From assembly GCF_003258595.1 (NCBI RefSeq), contig NZ_QHHQ01000011.1, positions 62,001 through 126,000 of the forward strand: DNA of 64,000 bases, in the 5' to 3' direction. A program made the translations under genes and the position numbers. Each line of letters begins with the position of its first letter. The stretch's first letter is position 1. The DNA is from Acuticoccus sediminis. Its GTDB lineage: Bacteria > Pseudomonadota > Alphaproteobacteria > Rhizobiales > Amorphaceae. Shown piece by piece: positions 16,680 through 25,254 of this stretch. The notes beneath the pieces were generated by a model, which had not been told where the DNA came from, ran no database searches, and saw nothing but the letters and a program-made list of their open reading frames with translations.

Positions 16680-17818
16680 CCCCACGCGATCCCCTCGCCG
16701 CGCTGTTCGCGGCCCCGGCCGGCGCCTCGCGCGGCGGCTCACCCGCCGTCATCGGGGCGGTGGCCCTGGCGCTCGTCGCGGTCGTCGTGCTGGGCGGGCC
16801 GCTGGCCGGGTCGGAGGCGGGCCTTTCGCCCTACATGGTCAACCTCGTCGGCCAGCTCGCGGCCTTCGCGCTGCTCGCCGTCTCGCTCGATCTCATCTGG
16901 GGCTTCGCCGGCATCCTCAGCCTCGGCCACGGGCTCTACTTCGCCATCGGCGGCTACGTCATCGCCATGCACCTTCTCAAGCACGGCTACGAGACGACCG
17001 GCACGGTGCCCGACTTCATGCAGTTCATGGGGTGGAGCGAATTCCCGGTCTACTGGTTCGGCCTCGAGCTCTTCCCCTACGCGCTGGTCGTCGCGGTCGC
17101 CGCCGCCGGGCTGGTCGCGTTCGTCTTCGGCTACGTGTCGTTCCGGTCCCGGGTCGGCGGCGTCTACTTCGCCATCATCACGCAGGCGCTCGTCTACGTC
17201 GCGATGCTCTTGATGTTCCGCAACGACACGGGCTTCGGCGGCAACAACGGAATGACCGGTTTCTCCGTCATCTTCGGTTACCCGATCAACACGCCGGGCG
17301 CGGCCATGGCGATGTCGGCGGCCTCGCTCGCGGTGCTGCTCGCGGCGCTGCTCGGCACGCGCGCGCTTGTGCGCTCGCAGTTCGGCCGGCTGGTGCTCGC
17401 CGCGCGCGACGACGAGGTGCGCCTCAAGACGCTCGGCTACGACACGCTGAGGATCAAGCTCGCCCTCTGGTGCCTGTCGGCGGTCCTGGCGGCGCTGGCG
17501 GGGATGCTCTACGTGCCGCAGGTCGGCATCATCAACCCGCGCGTCCTGTCGCCGGAGCTATCGATCGAGATCGCCGTCTGGGTCGCGGTCGGCGGCCGGG
17601 GCCATCTGACCGGAGCCGTCATCGGCGCCGTCCTGGTGAACGCCCTGAAGTTCTGGCTCTCGACCAACGCGCCGGAATTGTGGCCCTTCATCCTCTCCGG
17701 CCTCGTCATCGTGGTGGTGCTCGTCCTGCCGAACGGGCTGACGGACCTGTCGGCCGCCGTCCGTGGCGCCATGGGACGCACCGGACGCCGCGCGGCCGCG
17801 CGGGAGGCGACGCCGTGA
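16676..17818 (+). CDS. urtC: UrtC-type ABC transporter permease
   Basis: Second inner-membrane permease of the importer, 380 residues with about nine hydrophobic segments. The LivM-like signature is LDLIWGFAGILSLGHGLYFAIGGY near residues 75-98. RSQFGRLVLAARDDEVRLKTLGYD, later in the chain, is the cytoplasmic coupling loop that meets the ATPases. The N-terminal 20 residues are cytoplasmic. The ATG overlaps the urtB stop, and its own stop overlaps the next GTG start, so the three genes are translationally coupled. Confidence 0.88.
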   Translation: MTPRDPLAALFAAPAGASRGGSPAVIGAVALALVAVVVLGGPLAGSEAGLSPYMVNLVGQLAAFALLAVSLDLIWGFAGILSLGHGLYFAIGGYVIAMHLLKHGYETTGTVPDFMQFMGWSEFPVYWFGLELFPYALVVAVAAAGLVAFVFGYVSFRSRVGGVYFAIITQALVYVAMLLMFRNDTGFGGNNGMTGFSVIFGYPINTPGAAMAMSAASLAVLLAALLGTRALVRSQFGRLVLAARDDEVRLKTLGYDTLRIKLALWCLSAVLAALAGMLYVPQVGIINPRVLSPELSIEIAVWVAVGGRGHLTGAVIGAVLVNALKFWLSTNAPELWPFILSGLVIVVVLVLPNGLTDLSAAVRGAMGRTGRRAAAREATP

Positions 17819-18537
17819 CGGACGCGATCATCGTCGACGACCTCACGGTCCGCTTCGGCAGCCTCACCGCCATCAACGGACTGTCGCTGGCGATCCGCTA
17901 CGGCGAGATCCACGCCCTGATCGGCCCCAACGGTGCCGGCAAGTCGACGCTGCTCGACGTCATCTGCGGCGTGACGCGGCCGACGTCGGGCGGGGTCCGG
18001 CTGGACCATGAGGTCGAGCTGGGACGCACGAGGGAGGCGGGCATCGCCGCCCTCGGCCTCTTCCGCAAGTTCCAGAAACCGAGTGTCTTCGACGCGCTCA
18101 CCGTGTTCGAGAACGCCACGCTCGGCAGCGGCCACGGCCGCTGGCGCCGCCCCAGCGAGGCGGAGGCGGAGCGGGCGATGGCGACCCTGACGCGGGTCGG
18201 CCTCGCCGGCCGGGCCGGCGTGCTGGCCGGCGAGCTCGCGCACGGCGAAAAGCAGTGGCTCGAGATCGCCATGGTGGTCGCGGCGGCGCCGAAGGTCCTG
18301 ATGCTGGACGAGCCGGTCGCCGGCCTCAGCGACGAGGAGCGCGACCGCACCGCGAGCCTGGTGCGCGAGCTCTCGGCGCCCGACTGCGCCATCGTCGTCG
18401 TCGAGCACGACATGGATTTCGTCGCCAAGATCGCCGACCGTGTCACGGTCCTGCATGAGGGGAGCGCGCTGTTCGAGGGGTCCATGGACAAGGTCCGGGC
18501 CGACCAGCGCGTCATTGACGTCTACCTCGGCCGCTGA
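17815..18537 (+). CDS. urtD: UrtD-type ABC transporter ATPase
   Basis: Cytoplasmic ATP-binding subunit of 240 residues, LivG-like. Walker A is GPNGAGKS (residues about 38-45). The Q-loop is KFQKPSVFDALTVFEN, the signature region reads LAHGEKQWLEIAMV in place of LSGGQ, as is normal for UrtD, and Walker B is VLMLDEPVAGLS. The GTG at 17815 overlaps the urtC stop. It energises amide or urea import together with UrtE. Confidence 0.9.
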   Translation: MTDAIIVDDLTVRFGSLTAINGLSLAIRYGEIHALIGPNGAGKSTLLDVICGVTRPTSGGVRLDHEVELGRTREAGIAALGLFRKFQKPSVFDALTVFENATLGSGHGRWRRPSEAEAERAMATLTRVGLAGRAGVLAGELAHGEKQWLEIAMVVAAAPKVLMLDEPVAGLSDEERDRTASLVRELSAPDCAIVVVEHDMDFVAKIADRVTVLHEGSALFEGSMDKVRADQRVIDVYLGR

Positions 18538-18555
18538 CGATGATGGGGCGGTGAC

Positions 18556-19248
18556 ATGAAGATCGAGATCGAACACCTCGACCAGCACTACGGCTCGGCG
18601 CAGATCCTGCGGGACGTCTCGCTGACGGTCGACAGCGGCGAGTGCGTCGCCCTGCTCGGCCGCAACGGAGCGGGCAAGACGACCCTCATCAAGTGCCTCG
18701 TCGGCACGCTGAGCCCCACCTCCGGCCGCATCCTGGCGGACGGGCAGGATATCACCGCGATGCGCCCGCACCTGCGCTCGCGGATGGGCTTCGCGACGGT
18801 GCCGCAGGGGCGGGAGGTCTTCCGCGAGCTGACGGTCAGGGAGAACATCCTCGCCGCCGCCAGAGCCCACGGCCACGCGAGCGACGGCACCATCGAAGAG
18901 ACCGTGGAGCGCTTTCCCGTCCTGCCGCAGATGTGGTCGCGCAGCGCCGGCCAGCTCTCCGGCGGTCAGCAGCAGCAGCTCGCCTTCGCGCGAGCCCTGG
19001 TGACGCGGCCGTCGGTCCTGCTCCTCGACGAGCCGACCGAAGGCATCCAGCCGTCCATCGTGGCCGCGATCGGCGACCTCATCGCGTCCCTCAAGGGCGC
19101 GATGACGGTGATCCTGGTGGAGCAGTACGTCGACTTCGCGCTCGGCCTCGCCGAGAGTGCCGTCACCATGGACCGCGGCCGTGTCAGCGCGAAGATCCCC
19201 AAGGCGGAGTTCGACCGCACGGTGCTCAGAACATCCGTGTCGGTCTAG
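18556..19248 (+). CDS. urtE: UrtE-type ABC transporter ATPase
   Basis: Second ATP-binding subunit, 230 residues, LivF-like. Walker A is GRNGAGKT at about 36-43, the signature is LSGGQQQQLAFARAL, and Walker B is VLLLDEPTEGIQPSI, the last segment being characteristic of UrtE. It lies 18 bp after urtD and 46 bp before the acetamidase/formamidase gene, so all six genes probably form one operon. Confidence 0.9.
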   Translation: MKIEIEHLDQHYGSAQILRDVSLTVDSGECVALLGRNGAGKTTLIKCLVGTLSPTSGRILADGQDITAMRPHLRSRMGFATVPQGREVFRELTVRENILAAARAHGHASDGTIEETVERFPVLPQMWSRSAGQLSGGQQQQLAFARALVTRPSVLLLDEPTEGIQPSIVAAIGDLIASLKGAMTVILVEQYVDFALGLAESAVTMDRGRVSAKIPKAEFDRTVLRTSVSV

Positions 19249-19294
19249 CACCCGGCCCCGCGCGGCCGCGATAAGCATGAGAGAGGAAGACGCG

Positions 19295-20230
19295 ATGGCA
19301 AGCCACGAGATCCCCGGAACCCACGAAACCATGGTCTGGGGCTATTTCGACGCCACGACCCCGCCGGTCGCGACCGTCGAGTCCGGGGACGAGGTGACGC
19401 TCTATTCCTTCCCGGCGGGCGGCGCCGAGGCGCTTCCGGCCGATCGCTCGATCGTCCCCCCGGCCTACCTGGAGGCGATCGAGAGCCTGACGCAGGGCGC
19501 CGGGCCGCACTTCGTCACCGGCCCCGTCTTCGTCAAGGGCGCCGTGCCCGGCGACGTGCTCCAGGTCGACATCCTGGAGACGGACGTGACGATGGACTGG
19601 GGCTTCATGGCGATCCTGCCGCTGCTCGGCACCGCCCCGGAGGCGTTCACCGAGTACGAGACGATCCACCCGAAGATCGACCGCGAACGGCGCGTCATGG
19701 TGATGCCCTGGGGTGCGGAGATCCCGCTCGACCCGTTCTGCGGCATCATCGGCGTCGCGCCGCCGCCGGAGTGGGGCCGCTGCGGCTCCCCCGTGCCGCG
19801 CGCCTTCGGCGGCAACATGGACAACAAGGAGCTGAAGCCCGGCACGACGCTCTACCTCCCGGTCTTCAACGAGGGGGCGCTGTTCTTCGCCGGCGACGGC
19901 CACGGCGTGCAGGGTGACGGCGAGGTGTGCATCACCGCGCTGGAGACGGGCGTGAAGGCCACCTTCCGCCTCACCGTGCGCAAGGACCTCTCCTACGCCA
20001 AGCCGTTCGCCGAGAACGAGACCCACCTCATCGCCATCGGCCTCAACGAGGACCTCGACGACGCCGCCAAGGAGGCGGTGCTGGAGATGGTGGACCGGAT
20101 CTGCGAGCGCACCAACCTCTCCCGCAACCAGGCCTACATGCTGTGCTCGGTCGCGGCGGACGTGCGTGTCACCCAGCTCGTCGACGGCAACAAGGGCATC
20201 CACGTGATGCTGCCGAAGTCGGTGCTGTGA
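19295..20230 (+). CDS. fmdA: Acetamidase/formamidase
   Basis: Cytoplasmic amide hydrolase of 311 residues (acetamidase/formamidase family, PF03069) that would release ammonia and a short carboxylate from formamide or acetamide. Conserved segments are GHGVQGDGEVCITALET and IHPKIDRERRVMVMPWGAEIPLDPFCGIIGVAP. The ATG at 19295 has GAGAGGA 8 bp upstream, and an ATG at 19277 would overlap that ribosome site. It terminates the urt-like operon and gives the best clue to the cargo of the importer. A 10-bp hairpin follows it. Confidence 0.88.
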   Translation: MASHEIPGTHETMVWGYFDATTPPVATVESGDEVTLYSFPAGGAEALPADRSIVPPAYLEAIESLTQGAGPHFVTGPVFVKGAVPGDVLQVDILETDVTMDWGFMAILPLLGTAPEAFTEYETIHPKIDRERRVMVMPWGAEIPLDPFCGIIGVAPPPEWGRCGSPVPRAFGGNMDNKELKPGTTLYLPVFNEGALFFAGDGHGVQGDGEVCITALETGVKATFRLTVRKDLSYAKPFAENETHLIAIGLNEDLDDAAKEAVLEMVDRICERTNLSRNQAYMLCSVAADVRVTQLVDGNKGIHVMLPKSVL

Positions 20231-20306
20231 CCCGTCCCTGACGGTCGGACCCGGGAGGGCAGGGGCGGGGTCGACGGTCACCCCGCCGCCGGTCTGTGGA
20301 GAAGTT

Positions 20307-20330
20307 GGGCCTGCGGCTGACCGCAGGCCC
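20307..20330. terminator. Bidirectional hairpin between convergent genes
   Basis: GGGCCTGCGG (20307-20316) and CCGCAGGCCC (20321-20330) form a perfect 10-bp stem with loop CTGA, between the amidase gene and the convergent beta-propeller gene. No T-run is present. Confidence 0.55.
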
Positions 20331-20346
20331 GGGGGAGGGCAGGTCG

Positions 20347-21540
20347 CTACGACCGCGGCCAGGCGACGCCCTGATAGCCGCGCGGGATCTGGCCGATCCC
20401 CTTGTTCACGAACTTCTGGATGCGCTTACCTTCCCAGGTCTCGGTGGTGTAGATGTTCCCCTCCGAGTCCACGGCGATGCTGTGCACCCCGTAGAACTGC
20501 CCCGGCTGGCGCCCGCCGCCGCCGAAGGAGCTGATCTCCTCCAGCGACTCCCGCTCAAGGATGCGCACGACGCGGTTCATCCCGTCGGCCATGTAGATGA
20601 AGCGCTGCTCCGGATCCGGAGAGAACGTCAGGTCCCAGGTCGACCCTGCGCCGAGCGTCTCGGGCGCGAAGAACGCTTCCTTCACGAACGTGCCGTCCGG
20701 CTGGAAGATCTGGACCCGGTCATTGGCGCGGTCGCACACGTAGACGAGACCGTCGACCGCCCGCTCCACGCAGTGCACGGGATTGCGGAATTGCTGCGCG
20801 GGCTCCGCGTTCGGGTCGTAGGGGCCGAGGTCGGTATCGTCGGGCTTGTTGCCGTAGGCGCCCCAGAACCGCTTCATCTCGCCGGTGTCGGCGTCGATGA
20901 CGGCGACGCGCTTGTTGCCGTAGCCGTCGGCGAGGTACGCCTCGTTCGTCTCCGGATCGACCCAGATCTTGGCGACGCGGCCGAAGTTCTCGGTGTCGTT
21001 GCTGCCGGCGTTGGTGCCGGAGCCGCCGACCTGCATCAGGAACTTGCCGTCCTTGGTGAACTTGAGGACCATCGCGTCCTTGGCGCCGTTGCCGCCGATC
21101 CAGACGTTGCCCTTGTAGTCGACGTGGATGCCGTGGTTGGACGCCGGCCAGTCGTAGCCTTCGCCGGGACCGCCCCAGGAGTCGAGCAGGTTGCCCTCCT
21201 TGTCGAACACCAGGACCGGCGGCGCGCCGACGCAGCAGCCGGAGGTGACCGCGGGCTCCAGCTCGGCCGTCTTCTCGTTGTCGTCGAGGGTGGATGAGCC
21301 GCGGTGGATCATCCAGATGTGGTCCTGATCGTCCACCCACACGCCGATCGACATGCCGAGCAGCCAGTTGTTGGGCAGCGGCTTGGGCCAGAGCGGATCG
21401 ACCTCGAAGACGGGGCCCTCGACGGTGGCGTTCTGGGCTTCCGCCTGGCCCTGCAGCGCAGCCTGGCCGAACCAGAGGGCGGCACCGATCGCCACCAGAC
21501 CCAGGCCGTAGGTATGGCTTCGGAATCGCGTCAAGTTCAT
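20347..21540 (-). CDS. Exported NHL-repeat beta-propeller protein
   Basis: A 397-residue protein with an N-terminal signal segment (residues about 10-36, ending GQAEAQN) and repeated NHL-like strands such as DGKFLMQVGGSG, KIWVDPETNEAYLADGYGNKRV and SIAVDSEGNIYTTETWEGKRIQKF. It therefore folds as a six-bladed beta-propeller of the peptidylglycine-lyase-like group in the periplasm. A pair of cysteines (SGCCVGAPP) may form a vicinal disulfide. The ATG at 21540 is preferred, with AGGGAG 6 bp upstream. Such propellers can bind ligands or hydrolyse lactones, and no specific function can be assigned. It is divergent from the HupE-like gene, with AT-rich DNA between them. Confidence 0.78.
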   Translation of the reverse strand: MNLTRFRSHTYGLGLVAIGAALWFGQAALQGQAEAQNATVEGPVFEVDPLWPKPLPNNWLLGMSIGVWVDDQDHIWMIHRGSSTLDDNEKTAELEPAVTSGCCVGAPPVLVFDKEGNLLDSWGGPGEGYDWPASNHGIHVDYKGNVWIGGNGAKDAMVLKFTKDGKFLMQVGGSGTNAGSNDTENFGRVAKIWVDPETNEAYLADGYGNKRVAVIDADTGEMKRFWGAYGNKPDDTDLGPYDPNAEPAQQFRNPVHCVERAVDGLVYVCDRANDRVQIFQPDGTFVKEAFFAPETLGAGSTWDLTFSPDPEQRFIYMADGMNRVVRILERESLEEISSFGGGGRQPGQFYGVHSIAVDSEGNIYTTETWEGKRIQKFVNKGIGQIPRGYQGVAWPRS

Positions 21541-21737
21541 CATGAACTCCCTGTGTCGGGTTGACTTTTCTTCTTCTGGCGCCCCGCGAAATCTTCGGCG
21601 CGAGCGTGTCAACCTGAGGTCAGGGTATCAGCCCTCGACACGATTTGTCATGCAATAATGTACGCATTAATGTGTAAGAAAAAGCATGCGGTGGATCGGC
21701 GGCCCTGAAACCGGCGCGTCCGCCCGAGGGAAGGGCG

Positions 21738-23234
21738 ATGATGAGGGTGATCCGCAGCGCGCGGTCCGGGTGGGCTGCGCCCATGACCGGGCGACGTCCC
21801 CGAGCGATTCCCGGCGGTTCGGGGAGCGGCCGGCGCGGGCTCGTCCCGGCACTCGCCATGGTCCTGGCGGCGCTCCTCGCCCTCGCCGGGTCGATGCAGG
21901 GGGCGAGCGCCCATGACGTTCCGGCCGACATCCGCATCAACGGGTTCGTGCGGCCTGCGGGCGACCGCCTGCAGCTCCTGCTGCGCGTTCCGATGCTGGC
22001 GCTGCTGGAGGTCGACTTCCCCAAGCACGGCGCCGGGTACCTGACGATCTCCGAAGCGGACCAGTCGCTGCGCAACGCGGTCAAGCTCTGGCTGACCGAC
22101 AAGATCGAGGTCTGGGAGGACCGGCGGCTGCTGCCCAAGCCGGAGGTCGTCAGCCCGAGGGTGTCGCTGCCTTCGGACCGGTCCTTCGCGTCGTTCGAGA
22201 CCGCGCTCGCCCACCTCGGCGACCCGCCGCTCGCCGACGACCTCGACCTCTACTGGAACCAGCAGATGCTGGACGTGCTGCTGGAATACCCGATCACGTC
22301 GGAGACGGCGCGCTTCACGATCGAGCTCGGGGTCCAGCAGTTCGCGCTGCGCGTCAACACCTCGCTGCGTTTCCTGCCGCCCGGCGGGGGCGTGCGTCCC
22401 TTCGAGTTCGTGGGCAATCCCGGGCCGCTCCATCTCGATCCGAGCTGGGCGCAGGCGGCGTGGCGCTTCTTCGTGGACGGATTCCACCACATCCTCGGCG
22501 GCATCGACCACCTGCTCTTCCTCCTCTGCCTGGTGGTGCCGTTCCTGAGGCTGCGCCCGCTCCTCGTGCTGGTGACGTCGTTCACGCTCGCCCACTCCGT
22601 CTCGCTGACGGCGGCCGCCTTCGGGTTCGTGCCCGACGCGCTCTGGTTCGCGCCGCTGATCGAGACGCTGATCGCCGCCACGATCGTCTACATGGCGCTC
22701 GAGAACATCGTCATCGCCGCGCAGCGGCGGGCACAGGAGACCCAGCTCAGGCGGCGCTGGATCGTCACCTTCTGCTTCGGCCTCATCCACGGGTTCGGGT
22801 TCTCCTTCCTGCTGCGGGAGCAGTTCCAGTTCGCGGGCGAGCACCTCATCACCTCGCTGGCGATGTTCAATCTCGGCGTCGAGGCCGGCCAGATCACCGT
22901 GCTTCTCGTCCTGGTGCCGGTTCTGAGGATGGCGTTCCGCTACATCGTGCCGGAGCGGCTCGGCGTCATCGTCGTCTCCGCGCTCGTCGTCCACACCGCG
23001 TGGCACTGGATGATCGAGCGCGGCGACGACCTGATGCAGTTCCGCTTCCCCGAGCTTAGCGCGCTCTTCCTCGCCGGCGTCCTGCGGGCGCTTCTCGCGA
23101 TGCTGGTGATCGGCGTCGCGCTCGCCCTCGCCGACCGCTGGCTCGCCCGCCGCCGCATCCTTCGTCCGTCCCCGGCCATGGCCGAGCAGCAGCCCCGGTC
23201 CGATGCGGGTCCGGCGGAAGGGGCGATGTCATAG
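21738..23234 (+). CDS. HupE/UreJ-like integral membrane protein
   Basis: A 498-residue protein. After an N-terminal hydrophobic segment with a likely cleavage site near GASAHD (about residue 57), a periplasmic domain of roughly 180 residues precedes six or seven membrane helices. The family motif FVDGFHHILGGIDHLLFLLC near residue 245 has the histidines of HupE/UreJ proteins, which are proposed nickel or metal permeases. TLAHSVSLTAAAF and FGLIHGFGFSFLL are also conserved. An ATG at 21783 could be the true start. The stop overlaps the convergent LysR gene by 6 bp. The substrate is unknown, and no hydrogenase or urease is nearby. Confidence 0.75.
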   Translation: MMRVIRSARSGWAAPMTGRRPRAIPGGSGSGRRGLVPALAMVLAALLALAGSMQGASAHDVPADIRINGFVRPAGDRLQLLLRVPMLALLEVDFPKHGAGYLTISEADQSLRNAVKLWLTDKIEVWEDRRLLPKPEVVSPRVSLPSDRSFASFETALAHLGDPPLADDLDLYWNQQMLDVLLEYPITSETARFTIELGVQQFALRVNTSLRFLPPGGGVRPFEFVGNPGPLHLDPSWAQAAWRFFVDGFHHILGGIDHLLFLLCLVVPFLRLRPLLVLVTSFTLAHSVSLTAAAFGFVPDALWFAPLIETLIAATIVYMALENIVIAAQRRAQETQLRRRWIVTFCFGLIHGFGFSFLLREQFQFAGEHLITSLAMFNLGVEAGQITVLLVLVPVLRMAFRYIVPERLGVIVVSALVVHTAWHWMIERGDDLMQFRFPELSALFLAGVLRALLAMLVIGVALALADRWLARRRILRPSPAMAEQQPRSDAGPAEGAMS

Positions 23235-24149
23235 CCCGACGGGCGGCGCGCCGGCCGCAGGCCCGCCGGGAGCGGCCTGGCGGGCGAGGCAGGACACGAA
23301 GTCGGCGAGGCAGGCGGGACGGGAGCGGTTGTTCTTCCACACCGCGTAGACATCGCCCTTGATCGGCGCGCCGTCGTTGTGGAGGGCGATCGTGCGGGCG
23401 GCGTCCCGCACCGGGCGGGCGGAGGTGGAGACGACCGCGATGCCGTGCCCGTCGTCGGCGAGGCAGGCGAGCGTCTCGGCACTGTCGCTCTCCAGCAGGA
23501 TGTTCGGCCGCAGTCCGGAGCTCGCGCACGTGAGGTCGAAGAGCTGCCGCGTCAGGAACCCCCGCCGCAGCAGCATCAGGTGCTCGTCCGCGATGTCCGC
23601 GATGGTCGCCGCCGAGGCGCCCTCCAGCCGGTGCCCGGGGGGAACGACGAGCCGCAGTGCCGCTTCGAAGAGCTTGGTCCCCGCGAGCCCGCGCGCGTTG
23701 CTGAACGCGGCGACGGCGACATGGACGACGCCCGTGTCCACCATCTCGAGGAGGCTGTCGTTGTCGCCTTCGCTCAGGATCACGTCGACGAGGGGATAGC
23801 TCTCGCGGAAGCGCACCATCGTCGGCGACACCAGCCGCGCGATCGTCTGCGACGTTGCGCCGACGCGCAGCAGCCCGACGCTGCCGCTCTGCAGCTTCTG
23901 GGACCGGTCGACGAGGTGCTGCGCCTGGTCGATCAGCGCGACGGCCCCCCGCAGGAGATCCTCCCCCTCCGCCGTAAGGACGAGGCGGTTGCCGACCCGC
24001 TCGAACAGCGTGAGCCCGAGGCGCTTCTCCAGCGCCTGCATCTGCCGCGACAACGCCGGCTGGCTGAGATGCACCACCTCCGCCGCCCGCGAGATGTTGA
24101 GGCGTTCGGCGACGGCGACAAAGTTCTGGATCTGCCTGAAATCGAGCAC
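23229..24149 (-). CDS. LysR-family regulator, divergent from pxpA
   Basis: A 306-residue LysR-type transcription factor. The N-terminal HTH contains ISRAAEVVHLSQPALSRQMQ at about 19-38. A linker helix and a periplasmic-binding-like effector domain follow (LLRVGATSQTIARLVSPTMV onward). The GTG at 24149 has AAGGGGA 6 bp upstream. Its own start region reads GGAATGCAGTG, resembling the GGAATGCATTGGAC element before pxpA. It probably controls pxpA and the tricarboxylate transporter genes, because that element recurs before tctC. Confidence 0.88.
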   Translation of the reverse strand: MLDFRQIQNFVAVAERLNISRAAEVVHLSQPALSRQMQALEKRLGLTLFERVGNRLVLTAEGEDLLRGAVALIDQAQHLVDRSQKLQSGSVGLLRVGATSQTIARLVSPTMVRFRESYPLVDVILSEGDNDSLLEMVDTGVVHVAVAAFSNARGLAGTKLFEAALRLVVPPGHRLEGASAATIADIADEHLMLLRRGFLTRQLFDLTCASSGLRPNILLESDSAETLACLADDGHGIAVVSTSARPVRDAARTIALHNDGAPIKGDVYAVWKNNRSRPACLADFVSCLARQAAPGGPAAGAPPVGL

Positions 24150-24232
24150 TGCATTCCCCTTTCGCCGATGTCAGCGGCGATCGAGGCGGCCGGAAACGAT
24201 GAACCTCTCGACCTTCGCGGATCATGCGGAAA

Positions 24233-24266
24233 ATGCATGGTCGATGCCAGGAGGAATGCATTGGAC
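24233..24266. promoter_or_regulatory. ATGCAT operator region between lysR and pxpA
   Basis: ATGCAT palindromes at 24233-24238 and 24256-24261 lie in the lysR-pxpA intergenic region. The second is part of GAATGCATTGGAC (24254-24266), which is repeated exactly before tctC at 25184-25196. Candidate binding site for the adjacent LysR protein. Confidence 0.55.
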
Positions 24267-24333
24267 GAAGGCTGCGTTTCTCCATACCGCACAACTCGCT
24301 CGAAGACGTATCCAGCGGGAGGGATGTCCGGAC

Positions 24334-25101
24334 GTGCGCATCAACATCAATGCCGACATCGGCGAAAGCTTCGGCCACTATCGGATCGGCAACGACAGCG
24401 TGATCATGGCCGGGATCGGATCGGCCAACATCGCCTGCGGCATGCACGCCGGCGATCCTACGATCATGACCGAGACCGTCCGGCTGGCGATCGAGAACGG
24501 CGTGTCGATCGGCGCGCATCCGGGCTTCAACGACCTGTGGGGCTTCGGCCGGCGGCAGATCCGCATGCGGGCGATCGACCTGCAGCACCTCGTCACCTAC
24601 CAGATCGGCGCGCTGATGGCGCTGGCCGGGGCACAGGGCGCCCGGGTGACGCACGTCAAGCCGCACGGCGCTCTCAACAATATGGCCCACTCGCAGGACG
24701 ATGTGGCGCTGGCCGTCGCACGCGGCATCAAGGCGGCGGATCCGGACCTCATCTTCGTCGCAAACGCCAACTCGGCGATGACGCGCGCGGGGGAGAGCGT
24801 CGGCCTGAAGGTCGCCAACGAGGCCTATATCGACCGCCGCTACGACGACACCGGCTACATGCTCTCGCGCGAGCGGGACGACGCGGTGATCCACGATCCG
24901 GAGGAAGCCGCCGAACAGGTTGTCCGTTTCCTCGAGGAGGGGGCCATCATCTCGACCACCGGCAAACGGGTCGAGGCCGAGATCCACTCCTTCTGCCTCC
25001 ACGGTGACGAGCCGACCGCGGGAGTGGTGCTCGACGCCGTGCGCAAGCGCCTCGCGGCGGCGTCCATCGAGGTCGTCACCCTGCCCGAACTCCTCGGCTG
25101 A
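24334..25101 (+). CDS. pxpA: LamB/YcsF family protein, 5-oxoprolinase subunit A-like
   Basis: A 255-residue cytoplasmic protein of the LamB/YcsF family. Conserved blocks are ININADIGESFG at the start, SANIACGMHAGDP, IGAHPGFNDLWGFGRR, THVKPHGALNN and IHSFCLHGDEPTA. In bacteria PxpA works with PxpB and PxpC to open 5-oxoproline at the cost of ATP, but neither partner gene is here. The GTG at 24334 is chosen because it matches the family N-terminus and has GGGAGGG 10 bp upstream. A good hairpin follows it, and a tripartite tricarboxylate transporter comes next, suggesting use of an imported lactam or carboxylate. Confidence 0.85.
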   Translation: MRININADIGESFGHYRIGNDSVIMAGIGSANIACGMHAGDPTIMTETVRLAIENGVSIGAHPGFNDLWGFGRRQIRMRAIDLQHLVTYQIGALMALAGAQGARVTHVKPHGALNNMAHSQDDVALAVARGIKAADPDLIFVANANSAMTRAGESVGLKVANEAYIDRRYDDTGYMLSRERDDAVIHDPEEAAEQVVRFLEEGAIISTTGKRVEAEIHSFCLHGDEPTAGVVLDAVRKRLAAASIEVVTLPELLG

Positions 25102-25106
25102 CCCGC

Positions 25107-25134
25107 CGCGCCCCGCACATCCCGGCGGGGCGCG
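25107..25134 (+). terminator. Intrinsic terminator-like hairpin after pxpA
   Basis: CGCGCCCCGC (25107-25116) pairs with GCGGGGCGCG (25125-25134) around an 8-nt loop, and pyrimidine-rich CCCTTCTT follows. It would end the pxpA transcript and separate it from tctC. Confidence 0.6.
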
Positions 25135-25177
25135 CCCTTCTTCCGTCCCGACCATGTGCCCGGCGCATGATGGAACG

Positions 25178-25196
25178 ATGCATGAATGCATTGGAC
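25178..25196. promoter_or_regulatory. ATGCAT operator before tctC
   Basis: Two ATGCAT palindromes (25178-25183 and 25186-25191) are 2 bp apart. The segment GAATGCATTGGAC at 25184-25196 is identical to that before pxpA. It lies about 60 bp before the tctC start codon, a likely binding site for the LysR protein encoded at 23229-24149. Confidence 0.55.
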
Positions 25197-25254
25197 AGAG
25201 GGAAGGGGGGCTGATTGGCTAAACCGTTACTAAACTTACGGAGGACGACCGAGA

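Noticed and set aside
13685-20230. Urea utilisation operon
   Set aside because: The importer resembles UrtABCDE but no urease genes are present and the last gene is a formamidase, so urea as main substrate is not supported.
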